DNA of 64,000 nucleotides. It comes from Pseudomonas endophytica. Lineage in GTDB: Bacteria > Pseudomonadota > Gammaproteobacteria > Pseudomonadales > Pseudomonadaceae. The number at the start of each line of letters is the position of its first letter. Position 1 is the first letter of the stretch. Shown here in pieces: positions 44,686 to 53,581 of this stretch. The DNA lies in the NCBI RefSeq assembly GCF_001411475.1, contig NZ_LLWH01000176.1, positions 47,648 to 111,647 of the forward strand, read 5' to 3'. Under the pieces are notes generated by a model, which was given only the letters and a program-made list of their open reading frames with translations, had not been told where the DNA came from and did no database searches. The position numbers were made by a program, and so were the translations under genes.

Positions 44686-45996
44686 ATGAAACACGTTGTT
44701 TTGGTCGACAGCACCGTTAGCGGCCTGCTTGCTTTTGAAGCGGCCAAGCGTTTGGGTTGTCATGTGACATTTATTCACCAGCGCGATACGTCGTTTCTGA
44801 CACTATCGATCAATGGTGATGACTCGATAATCGAACCGTACCTTAACTACGTCGATGAATACTTGCGCGTCGATTCGCTTGACGGAGACGATTTCCATAA
44901 TCTTCTAGTAACGCTCCATAACACTCGAAAAATCGATGCGCTTATCTCTACCTCTGAGGCAGCGATTGTTGCCGTCGCCCGTGAGGCCGAGCTACTTGGT
45001 ACGTGCTACTTAAACCATGAGAGCCTTTGTGGCGCTGTTTACAAGGGTCGTCTGCGGGAAACCTTACGCGCCAACAACGTGCGATCTCCCGACTTCCAAG
45101 TCTTGACTGAGGAACAACTGGTCGAAGGTATCGCGCCTCGGTTGGCGTTGCCATTTGTGGTCAAACCTACCCGTGGTTTCGCCAAACAGTTTTCGATGAT
45201 CTGTTACACCCAGCTGGATTTTGACACTTTTGTCGACACTATCCGTCTGGCACGAACTGCCTCCAATTCTACGATTGATACTCTGATTAGCCGCGACTAC
45301 CTGATCGAACAATACGTGAGCGGTACGCTGCATTCTGCTGAGGTCATTGTTCAGAGCGGGGTCGTGCAGTGCTTCGCCACGACTATTCGTTTCCGTGCCG
45401 ACTACAACGAAATGCTCGAGATGACGGCAACCATGCCATCAGGGCTGGACGTGAATGCGTGCGATGAAATAAAGGCTTACGTCCAGCAGGTATTCACCGC
45501 CTTGAAATTGAACGTTGGCTTGTATCACGTCGAGTTGCTCCGCGATGAAAATGGTCCATGCCTAGTAGAGATTAATGCCCGCATGATGGGCAGTGTTGCG
45601 CCGCAGATGTATCGGATGCTGACCGGTATTGATCCATTCGAAATGCTGATCCGGCTGCACTTGGGGGAGGTCATCAAGATTGATGATTCGCTTATCCAAA
45701 AGGCTGGCACTGTGGTCACGATCGCCTCACGACATGGCGGACGGATTGCCCATAGCTACGACCCTCTAAAACTGCAAGCCTTGTTGGATAAGTACGAGAT
45801 CGAGTTCTGTACGGCTCATGCAGTTTCTGGTCAGCGGGTGAGTGCCTACACCGGCAATATTGGAACCATTGGCCATGTCATTTTGCTTGGCAACTGCCCC
45901 TATGCAGTCGCGAATAAGGGCAATCGTTTCTTAGCTGAACTGTCCTTGCTCTATGGCAACGAACTGGCGAAATACTCCGGTCCAGAGCTGGGGTAA
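44686..45996 (+). CDS. ATP-grasp ligase, L-amino-acid-ligase-like
   Basis: A 436-residue ATP-grasp enzyme of the carbamoyl-phosphate-synthase-like group. It has an N-terminal Rossmann-like domain (VVLVDSTVSGLLAFEAAKRL), an ATP-binding core (LPFVVKPTRGFAKQFSM, YLIEQYVSGTLHSAEVIV) and metal ligands in GPCLVEINARMMG. Relatives join free amino acids by way of an acyl phosphate, as in dipeptide ligases and antimetabolite pathways. It sits 17 bases after the CDP-alcohol phosphotransferase with GGAG at its ATG. I infer that it attaches an amino acid to the phosphoramidate scaffold; the substrates are unknown. Confidence 0.85.
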   Translation: MKHVVLVDSTVSGLLAFEAAKRLGCHVTFIHQRDTSFLTLSINGDDSIIEPYLNYVDEYLRVDSLDGDDFHNLLVTLHNTRKIDALISTSEAAIVAVAREAELLGTCYLNHESLCGAVYKGRLRETLRANNVRSPDFQVLTEEQLVEGIAPRLALPFVVKPTRGFAKQFSMICYTQLDFDTFVDTIRLARTASNSTIDTLISRDYLIEQYVSGTLHSAEVIVQSGVVQCFATTIRFRADYNEMLEMTATMPSGLDVNACDEIKAYVQQVFTALKLNVGLYHVELLRDENGPCLVEINARMMGSVAPQMYRMLTGIDPFEMLIRLHLGEVIKIDDSLIQKAGTVVTIASRHGGRIAHSYDPLKLQALLDKYEIEFCTAHAVSGQRVSAYTGNIGTIGHVILLGNCPYAVANKGNRFLAELSLLYGNELAKYSGPELG

Positions 45997-46072
45997 GTCG
46001 TTGTCTCGCGGGTTCTTGGAGGTCATCGCTACCCCCAATGGAATGTAATTATATTTATCAATGGAAGATGAC

Positions 46073-48433
46073 ATGCAGTCGAAGACTTTAGCCCGGCCTT
46101 TCCAGTTCACCGGTAAAGCCGGAACGCTGGAAAGCCTAGCCCCGTTTCTGAACACTGGCCGTGTACTGCCACTCATCAGATTTACGGTCAGTCACTGGCG
46201 CAGTCAACCCCAGGCCATTCTGGACTGTTGTGAACAGCGCTTCGGTGACCGTTATTTGATCGTGCGCTCCAGCAGTCTGTCCGAGGATCAGGAGGGTACT
46301 TCACAAGCTGGTATGTACGATTCGATTGGCAATGTGTGTGGGGCATTGGCATTGAAGCAGTCCATCGAGAAGGTGATCAGATCCTACGGGCAAGCCCGCG
46401 AGTGTGATGAAGTGCTGATCCAAAGTATGGCAACCGGGGTACTGGCATCGGGTGTCGCCATGACTCGTGATCCTGAAACCGGCCTAGCTTACTACGTGGT
46501 CAACTACGTGCCAGGGTACGGAACGGATGGCGTCACCGCCGGTACCGATACCGTCCACTCGTTCGTTGCGCTCAAATCCCGGTGCAGTTTAGAGCCAGTG
46601 GCGCTTAAGGGGTTGTTCGACCTTTTGGCCGAAGTCGAGCAACTGACTGACCGCGATGCGCTGGACATCGAGTTTGCGATCACCGATGACGGGCCGTTGC
46701 TGTTTCAGGTTCGCCCGATGACGGGGCAAGGCGTTGAGAGTATTGCCCCGCACTCAGACCTGACGTTGCATTCGGTTCTGGATTCAGAGGTACTGTTGCT
46801 TGAGGGGCTAGCCCAAAAAATGCGGGCACCCGGGCACAGCTTCAATGCCTTTTTGGGGCTGATGCCAGACTGGAATCCAGCCGAGATGATTGGCGTCAAA
46901 CCGCGACCACTGGCTTACTCGCTTTACAAGGAGCTGATCACTGATGTGAACTGGGCATCGGCGCGATTCCGTTACGGTTACCGCGACATGCGCAACAAGC
47001 CATTGATGTATCAGTTAAGTGGTTCACCGTATATCTGCATCCCTTACAGTGTGGAATCCTTCATTCCGGCGGCGCTGCCGTTGTCAATCGTTAACTCAGC
47101 GGTCGCTCGGTGTTGTGACCATCTGGCTGCTAATCCGTCGTTGCACGACAAGATTGAGTTTTCGATTATTCCCACCTGCTTCACGCCACAACTGGCGGCC
47201 ATGCCCGCGAGTTTCATCCCTGCTTTCACCGGGTTGAGTGCGGCTCAGCATACCCTCTACCTAGCAGAATTGAAGCGCGTGACTGAGCACATCATCAGCG
47301 ATGAAGGCCCGTTTTATTCGGATTTGACGCGCCTTCCAAGGATTCAACAAAGAATCGAAAGACTGGGTACACATCAGCAGAACGAGGATCCACTCCAACA
47401 ATTGCGTCATGCTCTGGCTGAGGCAAAGGTCGTGGGGGAAATTTTTTCTGGCGTAGCGCGGGCGGCATTTGTTGCTACTGCAATTATCAAGTCGTTAGAA
47501 GCCATGCAAAGAATTCCTGCTGGTTTCACAGATTTACTGATCGGCGGCGTGCGTACCATTGGGCGCAAGATGGCTGACGACTTCCGAATACTGCATAAAG
47601 AAGCGTTCTTGCGTTTGCATGGCCATGTGCGGCCCGGTACGTACGATGTGCGCGTGGCTCGATACGATGAGACCCCTGATGCCTATTTCGACTGGAGCTC
47701 GCCACTACAACGTGTTCATCGTGATGAGGGACCGCGAGTAATCAGTCGAGAAATTCATAATGCCGTGCAACAAGCTTTCAATGAGTGTCAGTTGCGTGTA
47801 ACGGCCGAACATTTTTTTAAGTTTTTCGATGCTGCTGTCGCCGGCCGCGAGAAGGTTAAATACATGTACGGCGCTTTCGTATCGCAAGCCCTCAAGGCGT
47901 TCGGCAGTTGGGGGCAGGGGCATCAACTGAGTCGTGAAGAGTTAAGTTTCGCAAGGCTTGACGATTTTATCGGTCATTGTGAAGAGGTCGGATTAGAAAC
48001 AATTCGCCATCAGCTTGCCTGCAACCGAGCGCGATGGCAGTCGACTCAAAGCATCCGAACCCCAGTCATTGTGTGTAAGCCACAGGACTTGCTGTATCAC
48101 GCCATCGAGACCTGCAATCCAAACTTCATCACCCGTACTGCGACTGAAGCGCCAGTGGTCGTATTGCGGGCAGAGGACACCCGTCAGCTCGATATTGAAG
48201 GCTGCATTGTTCTGATCGAGAGCGCCGACCCTGGTTTCGACTGGATATTCACGCACCGTATTGCAGGTTTCATTACTGCTTACGGTGGTGAAAACTCTCA
48301 TATGTCGATTCGTGCCCGTGAGTTTTCCATCCCTGCTGCAATTGGCGTTGGGCAGACAAAGTTTCGTCATTTGCTAGCAAGTACACGGTTAATTCTCGAT
48401 TGTGCTGAGCGGCGTATCCAGGTGCTTTCATGA
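46073..48433 (+). CDS. PEP-synthase-like kinase, predicted L-glutamine kinase (Cj1418-like)
   Basis: A 786-residue protein with the PEP synthase/PPDK-type ATP-binding domain at the N-terminus (YLIVRSSSLSEDQEGTSQAG, LDIEFAITDDGPLLFQVRPM) and the phosphohistidine swivel domain at the C-terminus (GGENSHMSIRAREFSIPA, His743 as the phosphate carrier). The pyruvate-binding barrel of true PEP synthase is absent; a distinct middle region of ~400 residues replaces it. Size and architecture match the Campylobacter glutamine kinase, which phosphorylates the amide nitrogen of glutamine. The next two genes are the matching hydrolase and cytidylyltransferase. ATG 46073 has GGAAG upstream; ATG 46061 is the alternative. 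It overlaps the next gene by four bases. Confidence 0.85.
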   Translation: MQSKTLARPFQFTGKAGTLESLAPFLNTGRVLPLIRFTVSHWRSQPQAILDCCEQRFGDRYLIVRSSSLSEDQEGTSQAGMYDSIGNVCGALALKQSIEKVIRSYGQARECDEVLIQSMATGVLASGVAMTRDPETGLAYYVVNYVPGYGTDGVTAGTDTVHSFVALKSRCSLEPVALKGLFDLLAEVEQLTDRDALDIEFAITDDGPLLFQVRPMTGQGVESIAPHSDLTLHSVLDSEVLLLEGLAQKMRAPGHSFNAFLGLMPDWNPAEMIGVKPRPLAYSLYKELITDVNWASARFRYGYRDMRNKPLMYQLSGSPYICIPYSVESFIPAALPLSIVNSAVARCCDHLAANPSLHDKIEFSIIPTCFTPQLAAMPASFIPAFTGLSAAQHTLYLAELKRVTEHIISDEGPFYSDLTRLPRIQQRIERLGTHQQNEDPLQQLRHALAEAKVVGEIFSGVARAAFVATAIIKSLEAMQRIPAGFTDLLIGGVRTIGRKMADDFRILHKEAFLRLHGHVRPGTYDVRVARYDETPDAYFDWSSPLQRVHRDEGPRVISREIHNAVQQAFNECQLRVTAEHFFKFFDAAVAGREKVKYMYGAFVSQALKAFGSWGQGHQLSREELSFARLDDFIGHCEEVGLETIRHQLACNRARWQSTQSIRTPVIVCKPQDLLYHAIETCNPNFITRTATEAPVVVLRAEDTRQLDIEGCIVLIESADPGFDWIFTHRIAGFITAYGGENSHMSIRAREFSIPAAIGVGQTKFRHLLASTRLILDCAERRIQVLS

Positions 48434-49032
48434 CATTGATAGCCATCACTATGCTTCGGTTATTGGATACAGCACGCGGGGAGTGGAGGGATGCGATTGA
48501 TGAGCGCTGGACATCTTTTCTTTCTCATTGTGGTGTTCTACCCCTTTACATGCCAAATGATGCCCGCGTCAGCCGCGATCTGCTGGCGAGGCTTCAGCCG
48601 CAGGGAGTGCTATTGACGGGGGGCGGCAGCTGTCAGGCATTGTCGGGTACTGCCGACTCGCGTGATGAAACCGAATCCCTATTGTTGGCGTGGGCTGCAA
48701 AGCATCGTCTTCCCGTTTTAGGCGTCTGTCGTGGAATGCAAGTGATGCTCAGCTGTGCCGGGGCAAAGTTGGAGCCGCTTTCATGTCATGTAGGCTCCCA
48801 CAACATTCACAGCCACGGCGTGGTGCGACGGGTCAATTCATTTCACAATTACGGCTTTTATGTCGCTCCATCTGGCTATGAAGTTGAGGCAGTCAGTGAG
48901 GACGGTGTCATCGAAGCCGTCAGCAACCTAGGTTTAGGTCATAGCGCCGTGATGTGGCATCCCGAGCGTCATCAGCAATGGCACAGTTCAGATATTTCCT
49001 TGATTCGCAGGGTTTTTGGAGTTGCACCATGA
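48430..49032 (+). CDS. Class I glutamine-amidotransferase-like hydrolase, predicted gamma-glutamyl-CDP-amidate hydrolase (Cj1417-like)
   Basis: A 200-residue GATase1-fold protein with a complete catalytic triad: Cys100 in LGVCRGMQ, and His177 and Glu179 in MWHPER. It has no synthetase partner domain and is short, as in peptidase C26-type hydrolases. In the Campylobacter pathway the equivalent enzyme cuts glutamate off CDP-glutamyl-amidate to give cytidine diphosphoramidate. Start and stop overlap the neighbours by four bases each (ATGA), so the three genes are translationally coupled. Confidence 0.85.
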   Translation: MTLIAITMLRLLDTARGEWRDAIDERWTSFLSHCGVLPLYMPNDARVSRDLLARLQPQGVLLTGGGSCQALSGTADSRDETESLLLAWAAKHRLPVLGVCRGMQVMLSCAGAKLEPLSCHVGSHNIHSHGVVRRVNSFHNYGFYVAPSGYEVEAVSEDGVIEAVSNLGLGHSAVMWHPERHQQWHSSDISLIRRVFGVAP

Positions 49033-49754
49033 AGGCAATCATTCTTGCGGCTGGACGTGGGAGCCGATTAGGGGGGCTCACTGAACAGCGGCCTAAGGCA
49101 ATGGTTATGTTCAACGGTATGTTGCTAATCGAGCGAACAGTTTTAACTTTGCGCTCAGCAGGTATTACCGAAATTGGGATTGTTGCGGGTTATCGAGGCG
49201 ATATGCTCGCACCTTATGCCGATCGGTTGTTTATCAACCCACTGTGGAGTACTACAGGAATTCTCCAGTCGCTAAGTGCGGCCCATGAATGGCTGGATTC
49301 GCAGACGTGCGTGGTGAGCTATGGCGATATTTTCTATGCGCCTGAACTGGTTAATGACTTGATTCAAAAAGACGAGGACATCGTTCTGGCCTATGACCCC
49401 CAAGCGGTAAAACTCTGGCAACAGCGCTTTGATCAACCTCTGGATGACCTGGAGCGATTTGTTATTGATAACGGCAGGGTTAGGGAAATCGGCCATCGTG
49501 CAGAGATGCTGGAGCAGATCCAAGGACAATACATGGGGCTGTTCAAGCTGACGCCGATTGGTTGGCATGCGCTCAATGGTCAACTTAAAGGGTTGAGCAT
49601 CGAGCAGCGCGAACATATTGATATGACCTCGCTGTTTTCCTTATTAATCGAGGCTGGCGCATGGATTAGCGGGGTCCCGGCTCATGCTCCGTGGGGCGAA
49701 ATTGACTGTCCTTCTGATGTGCAATTGTATGAGCGGATTTATCCACGACTGTGA
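49029..49754 (+). CDS. Nucleotidyltransferase, predicted CTP:phosphoglutamine cytidylyltransferase (Cj1416-like)
   Basis: A 241-residue sugar-phosphate-type NTP transferase. The nucleotide loop is MKAIILAAGRGSRLGGLTEQ with PKAM, and the metal aspartate is in SYGDIFYA. The fold family includes choline-phosphate cytidylyltransferases and Cj1416, which joins CMP from CTP to N-phosphoglutamine. Tight coupling to the predicted glutamine kinase and hydrolase favours the latter role. ATG 49029 overlaps the hydrolase stop; a longer frame to 48954 is rejected. It is the last cluster gene, with 69 bases to the convergent SDR gene. Confidence 0.85.
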   Translation: MKAIILAAGRGSRLGGLTEQRPKAMVMFNGMLLIERTVLTLRSAGITEIGIVAGYRGDMLAPYADRLFINPLWSTTGILQSLSAAHEWLDSQTCVVSYGDIFYAPELVNDLIQKDEDIVLAYDPQAVKLWQQRFDQPLDDLERFVIDNGRVREIGHRAEMLEQIQGQYMGLFKLTPIGWHALNGQLKGLSIEQREHIDMTSLFSLLIEAGAWISGVPAHAPWGEIDCPSDVQLYERIYPRL

Positions 49755-49823
49755 GTCGCCTGCAAATCATCAATGGCTCGGTTGGCCCGTGAGTGACTGT
49801 CTACGCTCATAGGGCTAGCGCTT

Positions 49824-50669
49824 TCAATCGTGACCCTGTGTTGGGGATATTGACCGACTCAAACCAAATCGCTTCATTAAGATTTTTTGCAGTAGACCTT
49901 TCGGAACCAGCGAAGCCAGCAGTGGCAGGGCGCGGCTGCCGTTGCCGTAACGCAACAGGTGTGGCGGATTTTTACGCTCTACGGCTTTAAGTACCGCGGT
50001 GGCGAACGCGCTGGCTGAGGTGGGGTTGTCTTGTGAGGCGTTGGCGCGTGCGCGGATGCCTTCGCGCATCGGCCACCACGCCGAGCTTTGGTTAATCAAG
50101 CGTTCGGCTTGATCGTTGGCGTTTCTGGCGAAGTGGGTGTCTATAGCGCCAGGCTGGACTTCCAGCACACGGATGCCAAAAGGCGCCACTTCCATGCGCA
50201 GGGCATCGCTCAATGCGTGAACCGCCGCTTTCGAGGCGCAATAAGCGCCGGCGAATGGGGTGACCAGTACCCCCGAGACGCTGCCAATATTCACCACTAG
50301 CCCCTGTTTGCTGCGTAATGCCGCAAATAACGCGCGGGTAACGCCGATCACTGAAAATACATTGGTTTCAAATTGCTGCTGCAAGCCTTCAACGCCACCC
50401 TCGAGCAGCGGCCCCATGGCGCCATACCCTGCGTTGTTAATCAGCACGTCTAAGCCGTCAGTTTCGTTTGCCAAGCGCTCAGCCAGATGCGCCAGCGCCG
50501 CTTGATCATTGACATCCAGTTGCAGGGCGGTAAATCCAGCAGCCGATAAGTGGGCGACGTCTTGTGATTTGCGGGCGCTAGCCCACACCTCATAGCCTGC
50601 CACCTTGAACGCATCAGCCATGGCACGGCCTATGCCGCTGGAACATCCGGTAATCAAAACACGGCGCAT
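49824..50669 (-). CDS. SDR-family oxidoreductase
   Basis: A 281-residue classical short-chain dehydrogenase with cofactor motif TGCSSGIGRAMADAF, NNAGYG, catalytic Ser in IGSVSGVLVTPFAGAYCASK and its Tyr/Lys pair. The C-terminal extension is typical of SDRs acting on retinol- or steroid-like alcohols or lipids, but the substrate is unknown. AGGA seven bases upstream supports ATG 50669. The membrane protein gene lies 10 bases upstream on the same strand, so the two are probably co-transcribed. Confidence 0.88.
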   Translation of the reverse strand: MRRVLITGCSSGIGRAMADAFKVAGYEVWASARKSQDVAHLSAAGFTALQLDVNDQAALAHLAERLANETDGLDVLINNAGYGAMGPLLEGGVEGLQQQFETNVFSVIGVTRALFAALRSKQGLVVNIGSVSGVLVTPFAGAYCASKAAVHALSDALRMEVAPFGIRVLEVQPGAIDTHFARNANDQAERLINQSSAWWPMREGIRARANASQDNPTSASAFATAVLKAVERKNPPHLLRYGNGSRALPLLASLVPKGLLQKILMKRFGLSRSISPTQGHD

Positions 50670-50679
50670 CAAAAAATCC

Positions 50680-51144
50680 TTAGTTGGAGAAGCTGCCTTG
50701 TAGGCGCTCAGCGCGAAATTCTAAGTTTTGCGCGCGATACCCCGTGCGCAGCGGCGGTATCGGCAGGCAGTCTTGCCATGAAGCACCCGCTTGCAGTTCG
50801 CCGGGGCCACGATAGCGCGGAGCCGTGTATTGGTTGTCAGCCAAGTTAACCGTGTCGCCTGGCGCGTACGCAGCAATTCGCCAAGCAAGCTCGGTCAAGG
50901 GTACATCATTGCCGTTTTGCAGCCTGAGTTGCAGTGGGCGATCGGCGGGGCATTGGGCCGGGTCGTAGACAAGCCGCAGTTCCAGTCGCGCCAATTGCTC
51001 TGCCTCACGGTTGTCTAGCCAGGCCACCGACGCGGCGACGATTGCCAAGCCTGCCAGCGCGGCCAACGACACTGGGAACGCCTTACGCGGATAGCGCAGC
51101 AACAGTAGCAGCCAAGCAATAATCAGTAATACGCCGACAAACAT
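50680..51144 (-). CDS. Small inner-membrane protein with periplasmic domain
   Basis: A 154-residue protein with two N-terminal hydrophobic helices (MFVGVLLIIAWLLLLL and SLAALAGLAIVAASVAW), then a probable periplasmic beta-rich domain (LQLRLQNGNDVPLTELAWRI) with two cysteines that could form a disulfide. Homologues in pseudomonads are often labelled multidrug transporter, but nothing here supports transport. GAGGGAG precedes ATG 51144. It sits between yaaA and the SDR gene on the same strand. Confidence 0.8.
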   Translation of the reverse strand: MFVGVLLIIAWLLLLLRYPRKAFPVSLAALAGLAIVAASVAWLDNREAEQLARLELRLVYDPAQCPADRPLQLRLQNGNDVPLTELAWRIAAYAPGDTVNLADNQYTAPRYRGPGELQAGASWQDCLPIPPLRTGYRAQNLEFRAERLQGSFSN

Positions 51145-51173
51145 GGCACTCCCTCTAACTCATGAAACAGAGG

Positions 51174-51953
51174 TTACTCGCTCGCTTCGTCACGCAAGAA
51201 AACCAGCAGATCGGGTTTGGATTGTTCAGCGTTGTAGCGGTAGCCCTGAGCGTCAAACTGCTTAAGGTCCGCAGGGTTGTTGATGCGCTCCTTGATCACA
51301 AAACGGCTCATCATGCCGCGTGCTTTTTTGGCGTAGAAACTGATGATTTTGTACTGCCCGTTTTTCATGTCCTTGAACTCAGTGTTGATGATGCGCGCAT
51401 TCAGGGCTGACTTTTTTACCGCCGAGAAATACTCGTTGGACGCCAGATTCAGCAGTACGTCATCGCCTTGTTCGGCCAGTGCTTCATTCAACCATTCGCT
51501 GATGCGTGTGCCCCAAAACGCGTACAAATCCTTTCCGCGAGCGTTGGCCAGTTTGGTGCCCATTTCCAAGCGATACGGTTGCATCAAATCCAGTGGGCGC
51601 AGTAAGCCATAAAGTCCAGAGAGCATGCGCAGATGCGTTTGAGCGTAGTCGAAATCTGCCTCGCTGAAGTCCACTGCATTCAGGCCGGTATAAACGTCAC
51701 CTTTGAAAGCCAGTAGCGCCTGTTTAGCGTTTTCGGGAGTGAACTCTGGGGTCCAACTGCCGAAGCGGGCAGCGTTAAGGCCGGAAAGCTTGTCGGATAA
51801 GTGCATCAGCTCGCCAATTTGTTGCGGGCTCAGTGTGCGCAGTTGTTCGATCAATTCTTGTGAGTGATCCAGATACTGCGGCAACGTGAAACGCGCAGTC
51901 GCTGGCGGCGTCTCGTAGTCGAGGGTTTTAGCGGGTGAAATCACCATCAGCAT
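51174..51953 (-). CDS. yaaA: Peroxide stress protein YaaA
   Basis: A 259-residue YaaA/DUF328 protein. In E. coli this protein lowers intracellular free iron under hydrogen peroxide stress. It starts [19 protein letters not shown] and contains [40 protein letters not shown] and [19 protein letters not shown] eight bases upstream of ATG 51953 fixes the start; the frame runs on to 52331 without similarity. It is upstream of the membrane protein and SDR genes. Confidence 0.95.
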   Translation of the reverse strand: MLMVISPAKTLDYETPPATARFTLPQYLDHSQELIEQLRTLSPQQIGELMHLSDKLSGLNAARFGSWTPEFTPENAKQALLAFKGDVYTGLNAVDFSEADFDYAQTHLRMLSGLYGLLRPLDLMQPYRLEMGTKLANARGKDLYAFWGTRISEWLNEALAEQGDDVLLNLASNEYFSAVKKSALNARIINTEFKDMKNGQYKIISFYAKKARGMMSRFVIKERINNPADLKQFDAQGYRYNAEQSKPDLLVFLRDEASE

Positions 51954-52098
51954 GAGGTCGTCTCCTTTAAGCGTCCGAAGGATTCTAGGGGGTTGAGCGG
52001 GTTGACTCCACCTATGGTGGTGATAGGGGCAACGCGGTTGGAACAGCCGGAGCGCGTTGTGGTTATAGTGCAGGCAGTTTTTATACGGAGATAGCTCT

Positions 52099-53217
52099 GT
52101 GCGTGTAGCACTTTTTCTGTCGGCCTGGCTGGTCTGTCTGGGCGTCGTCGCAGCGCCCAATGCCCCGGCAACGCTGGATCGCAACACATGGCCAGAACCG
52201 CTGAATAGCCCAGCCTTGTTTGACGTTGCCTCGCGTGCCGAAACTCTAGCGTTCGCCCACGCTTTGCTAATCAGTGAGGGGCTGGATGAGAGCGCTCTTA
52301 AAAAGCGCCTGGGCCTCAAGGTCATTAACATGGACGCGATTGAGACGTTTCGTCAGCGCTTATGGCAGCGTCTGCTGGCCAATTACACGATTGCCCTGCA
52401 AAGCTGTGATCAAGATGCTTCTTTTTGTTACTACGTCGATGACCTGAGCAGCCTACGTGAGCAAGCGGGCAAGTTCGCCGTGGCCGATGATTCCTTCTAC
52501 GTGAAATGGGCCGAGCCGAGTGCCGAGTTTCACCGTCGCTACCTCGATGAACAATTACGTATGGTCGCGCTTTCTCCGAATATCAGCAGCGAAGTAGAGC
52601 TACTGGGTGATCATGAATTCAATGGCCAAAACATGCATGACCGGCTATTTATGCTGACCTTCGATAGCGGCCCGACATCAACCACTGATTGGCTTACCGA
52701 CTATCTGCGCAAACAGTCCATAAGCGCGACGTTTTTTGTTTTGGGCAATCGCCTGCAAGCACGCTTGGATAAAACCTCAGAGCAGGCGCTGAGGGCATTG
52801 TACAAAGGGCAATGCGTGGGCGTGCAGGGTTGGGAGTACCGGGCGCACAGTCATTGGCAACCTTGGCAGGATTCGGTGCTGCGCAGCACCGCATTAGTAA
52901 AACAAACCTTGGCGCAGAACTTCGTACCGCTGTTTCGACCGCCATATGGCCAGCGTCGGGCAGACAGTGGTGCGTTTTTTAAGGCTCAAGGGTTGCGGGT
53001 GGCGCTATGGAGCATTGACTCGCAGGATTTAACGGGAAGCCTCACGGCGGAGCAATCAGCCCACCGTGTATTAAGCCTAATGCTGCTCTGGCGTCATGGT
53101 GTGATTGTCTTTCATGACAACCAAGACAAGGTGCGCAGCGCGTTGCCTTGGTTATTGGAAGCAACCGCACAGAGTGGGCTAGGTTGGGAAGATTGTGAGG
53201 TGTTGGGTTCGCCGTAA
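52099..53217 (+). CDS. Secreted polysaccharide-deacetylase-like protein with degenerate metal site
   Basis: A 372-residue protein with a signal peptide ([19 protein letters not shown]), an N-terminal helical region of ~170 residues, and a C-terminal NodB-type domain. Motif 1 reads TFDSGP instead of TFDDGP: the presumed base Asp189 is kept, but the metal-binding Asp is Ser190. Motif 2 (H-x3-H) is replaced by [18 protein letters not shown] and IVFHD remain. Deacetylase activity is therefore doubtful; it may bind glycans or use another mechanism. GGAG precedes GTG 52099. It is divergent from yaaA. Confidence 0.82.
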   Translation: MRVALFLSAWLVCLGVVAAPNAPATLDRNTWPEPLNSPALFDVASRAETLAFAHALLISEGLDESALKKRLGLKVINMDAIETFRQRLWQRLLANYTIALQSCDQDASFCYYVDDLSSLREQAGKFAVADDSFYVKWAEPSAEFHRRYLDEQLRMVALSPNISSEVELLGDHEFNGQNMHDRLFMLTFDSGPTSTTDWLTDYLRKQSISATFFVLGNRLQARLDKTSEQALRALYKGQCVGVQGWEYRAHSHWQPWQDSVLRSTALVKQTLAQNFVPLFRPPYGQRRADSGAFFKAQGLRVALWSIDSQDLTGSLTAEQSAHRVLSLMLLWRHGVIVFHDNQDKVRSALPWLLEATAQSGLGWEDCEVLGSP

Positions 53218-53222
53218 TTTAA

Positions 53223-53247
53223 GCGTCCACCTCATGAGAGTGGACGC
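53223..53247. terminator. Hairpin between convergent genes
   Basis: GCGTCCAC and GTGGACGC arms around a nine-base loop, six bases after the deacetylase-like stop. No strong T run on either strand, so termination is plausible but weak. Confidence 0.5.
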
Positions 53248-53260
53248 TGTGATAGGGCGT

Positions 53261-53581
53261 TTACAGCAAGCGCAAGGCTAGGTCTGCACCGACCCGAAGG
53301 TATTCAACCTGGGACACGACGGCATCTTTGACGATGGCTTCGCCGGTATCACTCAGCTTGGCTTTTTTCGCGTCCATGACCGATAGCTGTAACAGTTGCA
53401 TGGCGACATCCATCGCTTTTTGGAACGCGGTGATGTTGTTGTGCTGGCCAAACTCTCGAATGACGGCCTCCATACGCGCGTCGGCGTTGTCGCGAAGCTG
53501 GCGGTATTCAGTGACTGACACGCTGCCGTCCTGGTAGATGTCGAGCAGCAGCTGTTCCAGGGTTTTGGAGATAGGGGTCAT
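53261..53581 (-). CDS. Conserved hypothetical protein
   Basis: A 106-residue, mostly helical soluble protein that I do not recognise (MTPISKTLEQLLLDIYQDGS; MQLLQLSVMDAKKAKLSDTG). No signal peptide, membrane helix or cysteines. AAGGAAAG before ATG 53581 gives a good ribosome site, and base use matches the neighbours, so it is probably real. It is alone, convergent with the deacetylase-like gene, with a 479-base gap upstream. Confidence 0.7.
   Translation of the reverse strand: MTPISKTLEQLLLDIYQDGSVSVTEYRQLRDNADARMEAVIREFGQHNNITAFQKAMDVAMQLLQLSVMDAKKAKLSDTGEAIVKDAVVSQVEYLRVGADLALRLL

Noticed and set aside
46073..48433. PEP-synthase-like gene as phosphoenolpyruvate synthase or phosphonate (PEP mutase) pathway
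   Set aside because: The pyruvate/PEP barrel is missing and there is no PEP mutase or phosphonopyruvate decarboxylase gene nearby; the partners fit the glutamine-phosphoramidate route better.
50680..51144. Label multidrug transporter for the small membrane protein
   Set aside because: There are only two hydrophobic helices and a soluble domain; no transporter family feature is visible.
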